Assembly (NCBI GenBank): GCA_963725315.1
Contig: CAVRYA010000002.1
Coordinates: 60,680-124,679 of the forward strand
DNA length: 64,000 nt
Origin: JBBRHQ01 sp963725315
GTDB taxonomy: Bacteria; Actinomycetota; Thermoleophilia; Solirubrobacterales; 70-9
Direction of reading: 5' to 3'
Shown: positions 9,261 through 17,518 of the stretch, in pieces
How the letters are laid out: each line of letters opens with the position of its first letter
Numbering within the stretch: position 1 is the stretch's first letter
Program-made: the position numbers and the translations under genes
The notes under the pieces: generated by a model
Told to the model about the DNA's origin: nothing
The model's database searches: none
The model's input: only the letters and a program-made list of their open reading frames with translations

Positions 9261-10225
9261 AACTCGAAGCTGCGGGCGGCGCGATGGCGCTCCAGCGCCA
9301 GCTCGATCAGGCGCTCGACGAGGCGCGGGTAGGGGATGCCGCTCGCCTCGAAGAGCTTCGCGTAGACGCTGGTCTCGGTGAATCCGGGAATCGTGTTGAT
9401 CTCGTTGACCAGGACCTCGCCGTCGGGCTCGACGAAGAAGTCGCAGCGGGCGAGGCCGGTGCAGCCGGCGAGGGCGAAGACCCGGGCGGCCAGCTCCCTG
9501 ACCCTTGCCAGCGTCTGCTCGCCGACCGGCGCGGGGACGACAAGCTCCATCCCGCCCTCGGAGTACTTGGCCTCGAAGTCGTACCAGTCGGCGTGGGCGA
9601 CGATCTCCCCCGGCTGCGAGATCTCCAGCGCCTCGTTGCCGAGCACCGAGCACTCGACCTCGCGGCCGTGCGCGGAGGCTTCGACGATCACCCGGGGGTC
9701 GTGGCGGGCGGCCAGCTTGACGGCCTCGTCCAGGCCCGCCTCGGGCGAGGTCACCTTGCTGATCCCGACGCTGGAGCCGAGCCGCGAGGGCTTCACCCAG
9801 AGCGGCAGGCCCATAGAGGTGGCCCGCTCGCGCCAGCCCTCCTCGCCTGCCTGGACGAAATCGACCTGGGGGACGCCGCGCTCCGCGAAGAGGCGCTTCA
9901 GGGTCAGCTTGTCCATGCAGAGGGCCGAGGAGAGGACGTCGCAGCCGACGTAGGGGACGTCGAGGCACTCCAGCAGTCCCTGGACCGAGCCGTCCTCCCC
10001 GAACGGCCCGTGGAGGACCGGGAAGGCCACCTCGACCCCGAGCAGGCCCGCGCCCGGGACCAGCTCGACCGGCTCTGCGCCGGCGCTCCAAGCGCCCTGG
10101 CGGGAGATCAGCACCTCGATCACCTCGTGGCCGGCCTCGAGAAGCCCCGCGGCGACCGAGGCGCCCGAGCGCAGCGAGACGTCGTGCTCGCTCGACCGGC
10201 CGCCCGACAGGACCGCGACCCTCAT
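9257..10225 (-). CDS. ddl: D-alanine--D-alanine ligase (copy 1, in the cell-wall cluster)
   Basis: ATP-grasp ligase of 322 residues that makes the D-Ala-D-Ala dipeptide for peptidoglycan. Seen: N-terminal VAVLSGGRSSEHDVSLRSG, FPVLHGPFGEDGSVQGLLE, CMDKLTLKRL, KPSRLGSSVGISKV, the omega-loop region DFEAKYSEGG keeping the Tyr typical of Ala-specific enzymes, and the Mg-binding NEINTIPGFTETS. Its ATG overlaps the stop of the PASTA kinase (ATGA), making it the last gene of the kinase-penicillin-binding-protein cluster. A second ligase lies at 41057-42001. Confidence 0.9.
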   Translation of the reverse strand: MRVAVLSGGRSSEHDVSLRSGASVAAGLLEAGHEVIEVLISRQGAWSAGAEPVELVPGAGLLGVEVAFPVLHGPFGEDGSVQGLLECLDVPYVGCDVLSSALCMDKLTLKRLFAERGVPQVDFVQAGEEGWRERATSMGLPLWVKPSRLGSSVGISKVTSPEAGLDEAVKLAARHDPRVIVEASAHGREVECSVLGNEALEISQPGEIVAHADWYDFEAKYSEGGMELVVPAPVGEQTLARVRELAARVFALAGCTGLARCDFFVEPDGEVLVNEINTIPGFTETSVYAKLFEASGIPYPRLVERLIELALERHRAARSFEF

Positions 10226-12132
10226 GGCGAGGTCGGGGTCGTGTTGGTGGGCGTGGTCGGGGTGGTCGGGCTCGCGGTCAGGTGCCCGACGAAGATCGTC
10301 ACCTCGTCCCCCTTGGCCAGCTTCGAGCCGGGGGCGGGGAACTGGTCGGTGACCCTGCCGTCCTGTGCCGGCACGCTGGTGTCTTGGAGGTTGACGGTGA
10401 CCGCGAAGCCGGCGCCTCTCAGCTTCGAGACCGCGGTCGAGCGCAGATCGCCGATCACGTTCGGCACCGAGACCTTCTGCACTCCCTGGGAGACGACGAT
10501 GCCGACAGTGTCGCCGACGGCCACGCGCTGACCGGCGTCCGGCGATTGCGAGAGCACCTTGCCGGCCGGCTTCTGGCTCTGCTGGAAGGTGACCGAGTAG
10601 TTGAGGCCCCGTCCGGAGATCGCCTGCTTGGCGGCATCGGAGCTGCGACCGACCACGGCCGGCACGGTGACCAGGCGTGGGCCGCTGGAGACGTCGACGG
10701 TGACCGTCGAGCCGGCCGAGCCGTGCTGCCGGCGGTCGGATCGGTCGAGATCACCTCGCCCTCCGGCACGATCGGAGGAGCTGACCGAGCTGAATGCCAC
10801 CTCGAAGCCGGCGGTTCTCGAGCTTCGACTTTGCTTCGGAGCGCGACAGACCGCGGACGACGGGGAACGGTCCCTGGCCGGGGCCGGAGCTGACGGTGAG
10901 GGTCACCTTCGGCTTGGTGCAGAAGAGGGTGAGGAAAGCGCAGTCCATCGGCTCGCTTCCGGGCAACGGGTCCTGCTCGAGGACCCTGTCGCGCGGGACG
11001 TCGCGGTGCACCCGCTTGACGGCCGCCAGCTTGAAGCCTTCCCTGTCGAGCTGGTCTATCGCGTCGGAGCGTCTGCCTGGTGCCGAAGGGATCGGTCACG
11101 TTGGGGACGTCGGTGCTGGTGTCGCGGGTCAGCGCCAGCCCCACGAGGACGCCGAGCAGCGCCGCGACCCCGATCAGGATCCATCGGCGGCGGCGGCGCT
11201 TCGCGTCCTCGTCCTCGCCCGGTCCCGTCCTCATCGCTGGACTGCTCGGGCAGCGGCGCGATCACCGGCGGCAGGGGCGCGAAGGACGCCGTCCCCTCAC
11301 CGGCCGCCGCCGGGTCCCGCTGGGCGGCGTTCAGCGCCGCGATGAAGGCGTCGGCGTCGTGGAAGCGGCGGGAGGGGTCCTTCTCCAGCGCCCGCATCAC
11401 GACCGCGTCCATCGCCGGGGAGACCGCCGGGTTGAGCGCGCTGGGGCGCTGGGGCGCCTGGGAGACCTGCTTCAGCGCGACGGCGACCGCGCTCTCGCCC
11501 TCGAAGGGGACGCGGCGGGTCAGCGCCTCATAGAGGATCACGCCCACCGAGTAGAGGTCGGAGGCTGCCGTCACCTCCAGGCCCTGCGCCTGCTCCGGCG
11601 AGAGGTAGTGGGCGGTCCCCATCACCGAGCCGGTCTGGGTGATCTCCGAGACGCCGGCCCGGGCGATGCCGAAATCGGTCACCCTGGCACGCCCCTCGGA
11701 GTCGACGATCACGTTCTGGGGCTTGAGGTCGCGGTGAATGACGTTGTGGCGGTGGGCGAACTTGGCGGCCTCGAGGACCTGGATGACCAGCGCCGAGGCC
11801 TGCTGCGGGGTGAGGCCCGCGTCGATCAGCTCCTTCATCGAGCGGCCCTCGACGAACTGCATCGCGATGAAGTAGGTGCCGTCGATCTCGCCGCGATCGA
11901 ACACCGCGACGATGTTCGGGTGCTGAAGCGAGGCGGCGGCCTCAGCCTCGCGCCGGAAGCGCTCGACGAACTCGCGGTCCTGGGCGAAGCGCTTGTGGAG
12001 GACCTTGAGCGCGATCCGGCGCTGCAGGTGGGTGTCCTCGGCGAGCCAGACGTCGGCCATCCCTCCGGAGCCGATCCGCTCCAGCAGCCGGTAGCGCCCG
12101 GCGACGACCGCGCCCTCGGCGACCTCAGCCAC
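10222..12132 (-). CDS. pknB: PASTA-domain Ser/Thr protein kinase (PknB), several frameshifts
   Basis: The kinase that links muropeptide sensing to cell-wall synthesis in Gram-positives. GTG start at 12132, overlapping the pbpA stop by 8 nt. Kinase domain: GSGGMADVWL (about 21-30), Lys43, HRDLKPQN 133-140, DFG 153-155, SPEQA in the activation loop. A basic juxtamembrane stretch and one transmembrane helix (WILIGVAALLGVLVGLAL) are followed by about four PASTA repeats; VPNVTDPFG, VPAVVGRSS and VPNVIGDLRS mark three of them. The extracellular half changes frame at about 11,220, 11,075, 10,800, 10,765 and 10,720, mostly consistent with an extra base at G/C runs. The domain order is normal once these are allowed for, so errors are likelier than decay. 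A Thr/Pro tail ends the protein. Confidence 0.82.
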
Positions 12133-13587
12133 CGTTCCCCGCCAGGATCGACTCGGCGACGTCCCTGAAGATCGGCGCGGCGATGTCGTTGCCGAACTGG
12201 GGCGTGCACTCGACGCTGGCCGCGATCGCGACCTGGGGGTCCTCGGCCGGGGCGAAGCCGATGAACCAGGCCTGGTTCTGGTCGGCGCCGCCGCCGCAGC
12301 GCCTTGTTGAAGGGCGTCTCGGCGGTGCCGGTCTTGCCGGCGACCGTGACGCCCGGGATCGCCGCGTTGGTCCCCGTGCCGGCGCTGACCACGCCCTGCA
12401 TCGCCGTGTTCAGCTCGTCCGCGGTCTGCCTGCTCATCACGGTCGATTGCTCGCTCGGCTCCATCCGCTTGGTCAGCCGGCCGTCGGGATCGACCACCTT
12501 GTCCCAGATCTGCGGCTTCATCAGCACCCCGCCGTTGGCCACCGTGGCCGCGACCTCGGCCATCTGGAGGGGAGTCGCCAGCAGCCGCTCCTGGCCGATC
12601 GCGACCCGGCCGATGTCGATCGGGTCGTTCGCGTTCAGCAGCGTGCCGCCGTCGAAGATGCCGCTGACCGAGAGCTGGTCGGAGGGCAGGTCGATCTGCG
12701 GCTTGGCGTTGAATCCGAAGGCGTTCATGTACCTGAACAGGGTGTCCTCGCCGACCTGCTGGCCGAGCTGGGCGAAGAAGGTGTTGACCGAGTCGGTCAG
12801 GGCGGTGTCGAGGGCTGATCGCGCCGAAGTCCTCGTCGAAGTCGTTGTGCAGGGCGGTGCCCTCGACGTCGAGGATCCCCGGGGAGTTGATCGTCGTGTC
12901 GGGCGTGATCGTGCCGCTGTCGAGCCCGGCCGCGGCGGTGACGACCTTGAAGGTCGAGCCCGGCGGGAATTGGCCCTGGGTGGCGCGGTCGAACAGGGAC
13001 CTCCCAGGGTCCTTGTTGAGCTGGGCCAGATGCTCGGGCACCCGGTTGGGGTCAAACGGCGGGTTGGAGGCATTGACCAGGACGCGGCCCGTCTTCGGCT
13101 CGATCGCGACCACGGCGCCGGAGCCGGCCGCGGCGAGGTCGGAGAGGGCGACCCGCTGCGCGGTCGCGTCGATGCTGGTGACGATGTCGTTGCCCTCCTG
13201 CTTGCGGCCGCGCAGCTCGTCGAGGATCGAGACGAACTCGGAGTCGTTGCCGACCAGCTCGTCGTTGTGGTACTTCTCGAACTCGGAGTCGCCCTGCTGC
13301 ACGAAGCTGTAGCCGATCGGGTGCCCGAACAGCTCCCCCTCGGGGTAGCGGCGCACGTAGCGCAGCCCGGTGCCGTGCCCCTTGTGCACGGAGCGGGCGA
13401 TCACCGTCCCGTCGGAGGCGAGGATGCGCCCGCGCCGGATCTGCTGCTGCTCGAGCAACGGCCGCTTGTTGGCGCGCTTCTCCTTCAGCGCCTTGGCGTC
13501 GAACACGGACCAGTAGCTGGTGAAGCCGACGAGGACGGCAAAGAGGAGGACGACGAGCCCAAAGAGCTTGGTGATCTGGGCGTTCAC
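12125..13587 (-). CDS. pbpA: Penicillin-binding protein, PbpA-type transpeptidase, two frameshifts
   Basis: Class B penicillin-binding protein of about 486 residues with an N-terminal membrane anchor (LFGLVVLLFAVLVGFTSYW) and a dimerisation region beginning NKRPLLEQQQIRRGRILASD. The transpeptidase motifs are PPGSTFK (SxxK), SVN within TDSVNTFFAQ (SxN) and GKTGTAE (KTG). The frame moves by one base at about 12,820 (GATCAGCCCTCGAC, one C too many) and again near 12,300 (CTGCGGCGGCGGCGCC); correcting both gives a continuous product ending near a TGA at 12125-12127. The GTG start overlaps the RodA/FtsW stop (GTGA), so the polymerase and transpeptidase are coupled as in other actinobacteria. Confidence 0.87.
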
Positions 13588-14903
13588 GGGCCGTTCGGGT
13601 AGGTCGTGGAGAGGCGGGCCTCGCGCCGGGCCCGGTCGGAGATCAGCAGCAGCAGCGCCAGGAGGACGAAGTTGGCGACGATCGAGCTGCCGCCGTAGCT
13701 GACGAAGGGAAGCGTCACCCCGGTCAGCGGGATCACCCTGGTCACCCCGCCGATGATCACGAAGGCCTGGATCGCGAAGACGGCGGTCAGCCCTGCGGCG
13801 AGCAGCTTCGAGAAGCCGTCGTCGGCCATCAGCGCAATCTTGAAGCCGCGGGCGGTGACCAGCAGGTAGATGAGGATCAGCCCGCAGGCGCCGAAGAGGC
13901 CGATCTCGTTGACGATCAGCGAGTAGATCGTGTCGGTTTGGGCGGCCGGGAGCAGCGCGTCGTCGGTGCCGGGGATCGTGATCAGCGCCTGGCCGAAGCC
14001 CCTGCCGAAGAGGCCGCCGTCGGCCTGCGCGAAGATCGATTGAAGGACCTGGTAGCCGGTTGTGGTCGGGTGCTGGTAGGGATCGAGCCAGATCTCCACC
14101 CGGTCGTGGACGTGGGGGACGGTCGAGGCGAAGAACCAGGCCCCGGCGAGAAACAGCGCCATGCCGATCACCACGAACGAGAAGCGCCCGGTGGCGACGT
14201 AGAGCAGCGCCAGGAAGGCCGCGAAGAACATCAGCGAGCTGCCGAGGTCGCGGATGTAGACGAGCATGAACATCGAGGCGCCCCAGACGACCAGCAGCGG
14301 GCCGAGGTGCTTGAGCGGCGGCAGGGTCACCCCCATCACCCGCCTGGCGCCGACGATCAGCACCTCGCGGTGCTCGCGCAGGTAGCTGGCGAGGAAGATG
14401 ACGATGCAGATCTTCGAGAACTCCGCGGGCTGGAAGGCGAGCGGCCCGATCTTCACGCCCAGGTACGCGCCGTTGACCTGCTGGCCGATGCCGGGCAGGC
14501 GCGGCGCGAGCAGCAGCAGCAGGCCGGCGCCGGCGATCGTGTAGCGGTAGCGCTCGAGCACCTCGTAGTCGCGCAGGAAGTGGATCGTCAGCGCGAAGAG
14601 GACGAGGCCGAGGACGAACCAGTTGGCCTGGTCGCGCGCCAGGGCGTCGTCGATCCGGTAGATCATCACCAGCCCCACCGCGGTCAGCAGCGCGACCAGC
14701 GGGAACAGGTAGGGGTCGGCGTCCGGGAGCCGGATCCGCAGGTAGAGATGCGTGGCGAGACAGATCGCCAGGAAGTAGGCACCGTAGATCAGGCTGAGGT
14801 TCCCGAGCTGGGTGCGGTCCTGGGCGAAGACCGCCGTGAAGCCCGCGGTGAGCAGCAGCGCCACCGGCACCAGCGCGAACAGCTCGCGGTTGCGGGCGCT
14901 CAC
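13584..14903 (-). CDS. rodA: FtsW/RodA/SpoVE (SEDS) peptidoglycan glycosyltransferase
   Basis: A 439-residue polytopic SEDS protein that polymerises lipid II. Family signatures are FQPAEFSKICIVIFLASYL (the SEDS P-x-E-x-x-K segment), IRDLGSSLMFFAAFLALLY, a large extracytoplasmic loop containing DPYQHPTTTGYQVLQS, GGLFGRGFGQ, and the C-terminal LPFVSYGGSSI. It sits directly upstream of its cognate class B penicillin-binding protein (GTGA overlap), the arrangement of the actinobacterial pstP-rodA-pbpA-pknB locus. GTG start overlapping the phosphatase stop by 4 nt. RodA is preferred over FtsW from context only. Confidence 0.9.
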   Translation of the reverse strand: MSARNRELFALVPVALLLTAGFTAVFAQDRTQLGNLSLIYGAYFLAICLATHLYLRIRLPDADPYLFPLVALLTAVGLVMIYRIDDALARDQANWFVLGLVLFALTIHFLRDYEVLERYRYTIAGAGLLLLLAPRLPGIGQQVNGAYLGVKIGPLAFQPAEFSKICIVIFLASYLREHREVLIVGARRVMGVTLPPLKHLGPLLVVWGASMFMLVYIRDLGSSLMFFAAFLALLYVATGRFSFVVIGMALFLAGAWFFASTVPHVHDRVEIWLDPYQHPTTTGYQVLQSIFAQADGGLFGRGFGQALITIPGTDDALLPAAQTDTIYSLIVNEIGLFGACGLILIYLLVTARGFKIALMADDGFSKLLAAGLTAVFAIQAFVIIGGVTRVIPLTGVTLPFVSYGGSSIVANFVLLALLLLISDRARREARLSTTYPNGP

Positions 14904-16210
14904 TGCTTCGCCCCGGCGGCGCCGGGGCCCTGCGCCGCGGAGGCGTCGCTGCCCTGCCCGGCGGCGCCCGAGCCACTGTTGCCACCCTTGCCTGGGGACT
15001 TGGGGGATTCGGAGCGCTCGACCGCGGCGGTGCCGTCCGGGGCGAGGCCCGCCTTGCGCTCGATGTCCTCGATCAGCGAGGTGGCGTCCGAGCGCGAGCG
15101 CAGGTCGTGGCCGGTGACCGAGCTCTGCTGGCGCGCCGGCAGCGAGGAGGTCTGGATCGGGCTCGCGTAGCGCTCCTCGTAGAGGCTGATCCCGAAGGGG
15201 AGGTCATAGGGGAGGCCCCGGTAGAGCGCCACCCGGCCGCCGTCGTCGGTGCCGAGGAACCAGACCTGGCGGATCCCGTAGGCGGCGCCGAGGACGATCG
15301 CGGCGAGCAGGACAGCCGCCGCCGCGGCCTTCGCAGCCCGCCGCAGGCCCTTTCGCCGGCTCCGCGGCTCCTCCCCCCTCGTCCTCGCCCGCGCCGCTGC
15401 GGTTCCGCGGCGGACCTCCTCGGCGGTGAAGCCCTCCTCGGCGGCGCTTGGCCCGACCAGGGTCGGGCTCTCGGCGGCCGGGGCCGGGGCCGCGGCATCG
15501 TCGAGGCGGAATGCGACCGCGGTGATGTTGTCGCGGCCGCCCTCGCGGTTCGCGTCGTCGACCAGCGCCCGGACGGCAGCGTCGAGCGAGGGCGCGTCCG
15601 AGAGCAGCCCTTCGATCCTCCGCTCTCCGATCATCGTCGTCAACCCGTCCGAGCAGAGCAGGAAGACGTCCCCGGGCAGGGCGGAGACCGTTTGCACGTC
15701 GACCTCGACCTCGGCCTCGGGACCGAGGGCACGGGTGATGATCGAGCGCTGCGGATGGTCCTCGGCCTGCGCGTCGGTGATCTGGCCCTTGCGGCGCATC
15801 TCCTCCACCAGGGAGTGATCGCGGGTCAGCAGCTCGAGCTTGCCGCCGCGCAGGCGGTAGGCGCGGCTGTCCCCGACGTGGCCGATCGCCACCTCGTCGG
15901 TCGCGGCGTTGAACATCGCCGCGGTGATCGTCGTCCCCATCCCGGCGCGCGAGGGGTCGCTGCGGGCGAGCTCGTGGATCTCGCGATTGGCCGACTCGAT
16001 CGTCTCGCGGAGGATCTTCTCCGGGGCCCCGTCCGGGAGGTCGCGCTCGAAGGCGTCCGCGGCGGTCTTCGAGGCCACCTCCCCGGCCTGAGCGCCTCCC
16101 ATCCCGTCGGCGACGAGGAAGACCGGCGCCCGGGCGAAGAAGGAGTCCTCATTCGCGTTCCGTTGGCGGCCGGTGTCGGTGCGAAAGGCGAGATCGGCGA
16201 CCTTCAGCAC
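14900..16210 (-). CDS. pstP: Membrane PP2C Ser/Thr protein phosphatase (PstP)
   Basis: A 436-residue PPM-family phosphatase that reverses the kinases of this cluster. Metal-binding motifs are RNANEDSFF, LVADGMGGAQAGE, IGHVGDSRAYRL, LLCSDGLTTMI and GGRDNITAVAF within residues 1-235. A disordered linker leads to a transmembrane helix (about 290-312, AAAAAVLLAAIVLGAAYGI), then an extracytoplasmic region of about 125 residues ending in a Gly/Ser/Pro-rich tail. The extracytoplasmic part begins with LYRGLPYDLPFG, similar to the corresponding short segment in other actinobacterial PstP proteins. Separated from fhaB by 4 nt. Confidence 0.9.
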   Translation of the reverse strand: MLKVADLAFRTDTGRQRNANEDSFFARAPVFLVADGMGGAQAGEVASKTAADAFERDLPDGAPEKILRETIESANREIHELARSDPSRAGMGTTITAAMFNAATDEVAIGHVGDSRAYRLRGGKLELLTRDHSLVEEMRRKGQITDAQAEDHPQRSIITRALGPEAEVEVDVQTVSALPGDVFLLCSDGLTTMIGERRIEGLLSDAPSLDAAVRALVDDANREGGRDNITAVAFRLDDAAAPAPAAESPTLVGPSAAEEGFTAEEVRRGTAAARARTRGEEPRSRRKGLRRAAKAAAAAVLLAAIVLGAAYGIRQVWFLGTDDGGRVALYRGLPYDLPFGISLYEERYASPIQTSSLPARQQSSVTGHDLRSRSDATSLIEDIERKAGLAPDGTAAVERSESPKSPGKGGNSGSGAAGQGSDASAAQGPGAAGAKQ

Positions 16211-16214
16211 CGGG

Positions 16215-16682
16215 TCACTCCAGCTCGAAGCGGAACTCGGTGTCGCCGATCCGCAGCATGTCCCCGGGCACCAGCTCAGCCTCCCCGCTCAGCGAGGCGT
16301 CGTTCAGCAAGGTCCCGTTGGTGGAGTTCATGTCCTCGACGTAATAGCGGCCGCCGCGCATGTAGATCCTGGCGTGCAGCCCGGAGGCGTAGCGATCCTC
16401 GATGCGCACGTCGGCCTCGGCCGAGCGCCCGATCGAGAGCCCTCCGAAGAGGTCGAACCGCTCCCCGGAGGAGAGTCCGCCGCCGCGCTCGACGACCAGC
16501 CAGCCATCCTCGCCCGGGCCGTCATCGGCGGCGGGGATGCTGTGGTAGCCGGTCGCGTCCGGCGCCGGGGAAACGGTCCGGCGCAGGTCCTTGAGCGCGC
16601 TTCTGGCGATCCACAGCAGGAACAGGTAGAGGACGGCCAGGAAGCCGAACTTGAGGGCTACTGAGATCGGCTCGTAGTCCAC
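16215..16682 (-). CDS. fhaB: FHA-domain membrane protein FhaB (FipA-like)
   Basis: Phosphothreonine reader of about 155 residues. The start is taken as GTG at 16682, four bases after the fhaA stop, giving VDYEPISVALKFGFLAVLYLFLL..., a single N-terminal membrane helix as in actinobacterial FhaB; a longer frame to 16736 would overlap fhaA. The C-terminal FHA domain (about 70-155) shows LSIGRSAEADVRIEDRYASG, LHARI and EDMNSTNGTLLND, including the Arg, Ser, His and Asn residues that bind phospho-Thr. Expected role: recruiting phosphorylated divisome or elongasome proteins. Confidence 0.87.
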   Translation of the reverse strand: MDYEPISVALKFGFLAVLYLFLLWIARSALKDLRRTVSPAPDATGYHSIPAADDGPGEDGWLVVERGGGLSSGERFDLFGGLSIGRSAEADVRIEDRYASGLHARIYMRGGRYYVEDMNSTNGTLLNDASLSGEAELVPGDMLRIGDTEFRFELE

Positions 16683-16686
16683 CGAC

Positions 16687-17457
16687 TCATTGCTCGAGGT
16701 CGAAGACGAAGGTCGTCGTGCCGATAGTGACCTCATCCCCCGGCCGCAGCCGCGAGGAGGACACCCGTCGACCGTTGACCTTGATCCCGTTGGTGGAGCC
16801 GAGATCGGCTATCTGCCAGTCCCCGGTGTCGGCGCGGCGCAACTCGGCGTGGCGGCGCGAGACGTTCGGGTCGCGCAGGACGCAATCGGTGTCCTTGGAG
16901 CGCCCGATGGTCGCCTTCGGGCCGTCGAGGACGTAGCGGCGGTCGTCGAGCGCGACGATCGCCCGGGTCGGGACCGGCCCGGGCGCCTGGCGCCCGGGAG
17001 GTGGCGCCGCCTCCCGCTCCTTCACCGCCGAGTAGACCATCGTGTGGCCCTCCTCTCCCTGCCTCGGGCTCTCGCCCTCGCGGGCCGGCGGCTTGACCAG
17101 CCGCGTCTGGATCCCGAACTCCCCCAGCCGCAGGCGCTCGTCTGTCTTGAAGGTCACCGCCGGGCGGGTGAGCAGATCGTAGCCGCGGCGCCGCGCATGC
17201 TCCAGCAGGTAGCCGGAGAGCTCCTGCTCGAGCGAGCGCTCATACCCCTCGAGCTTGCCGCGGTCCTGGCGGGAGAGGTGGACGATGTACTCGTTGGGGA
17301 CGTAGACCCGCGATACGGAAGCCGTCTGGTGCGCGTCCATCTCCTTCGCAAGCTTGCGGGCCAGCTCGACCGGTTGCACCTCGGAGCTGAAGGCACGGCT
17401 GAACACGCCTTCGACGAGGCCTTCGATCCGGGCTTCGAGATTGCGCAGAACGCTGAT
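16687..17457 (-). CDS. fhaA: FHA-domain protein FhaA with DUF3662 N-terminus; apparent ATC start
   Basis: About 256 residues: an N-terminal DUF3662 domain (residues 1-125, VQPVELARKLAKEMDAH, YVPNEYIVHLS) and a C-terminal FHA domain (TIGRSKDTDCVLRDPNVSRR, HAELR, DLGSTNGIKVNGRR). The family N-terminus SVLRNLEARIEGLVEGVFSR is encoded upstream of the nearest GTG (17406), and the codon in the initiation position is ATC at 17457-17455. A perfect AAGGAG (17469-17464) lies 6 nt before it. Either translation begins at ATC or base 17455 should be c rather than g on the plus strand, giving ATG. FhaA scaffolds peptidoglycan precursor enzymes in actinobacteria. First reader gene after the kinase, 61 nt downstream. 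Confidence 0.85.
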   Translation of the reverse strand: MSVLRNLEARIEGLVEGVFSRAFSSEVQPVELARKLAKEMDAHQTASVSRVYVPNEYIVHLSRQDRGKLEGYERSLEQELSGYLLEHARRRGYDLLTRPAVTFKTDERLRLGEFGIQTRLVKPPAREGESPRQGEEGHTMVYSAVKEREAAPPPGRQAPGPVPTRAIVALDDRRYVLDGPKATIGRSKDTDCVLRDPNVSRRHAELRRADTGDWQIADLGSTNGIKVNGRRVSSSRLRPGDEVTIGTTTFVFDLEQ

Positions 17458-17518
17458 GGCAGGCTCCTTGGCTTTGGCTGGAGAGCAGGCTCGGGGGCCT
17501 GGGTCCGCGGCTGGGATC

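Noticed and set aside
12300..12830. Programmed frameshifting in pbpA
   Set aside because: No slippery heptamer with a downstream structure was evident, and similar one-base shifts occur in many unrelated genes of the window.
11056..14985. 1,309-codon frame that seems to fuse RodA shadow, PbpA and PknB
   Set aside because: It results from insertions putting parts of neighbouring genes in one frame; each gene has its own start and stop once the frameshifts are allowed for.
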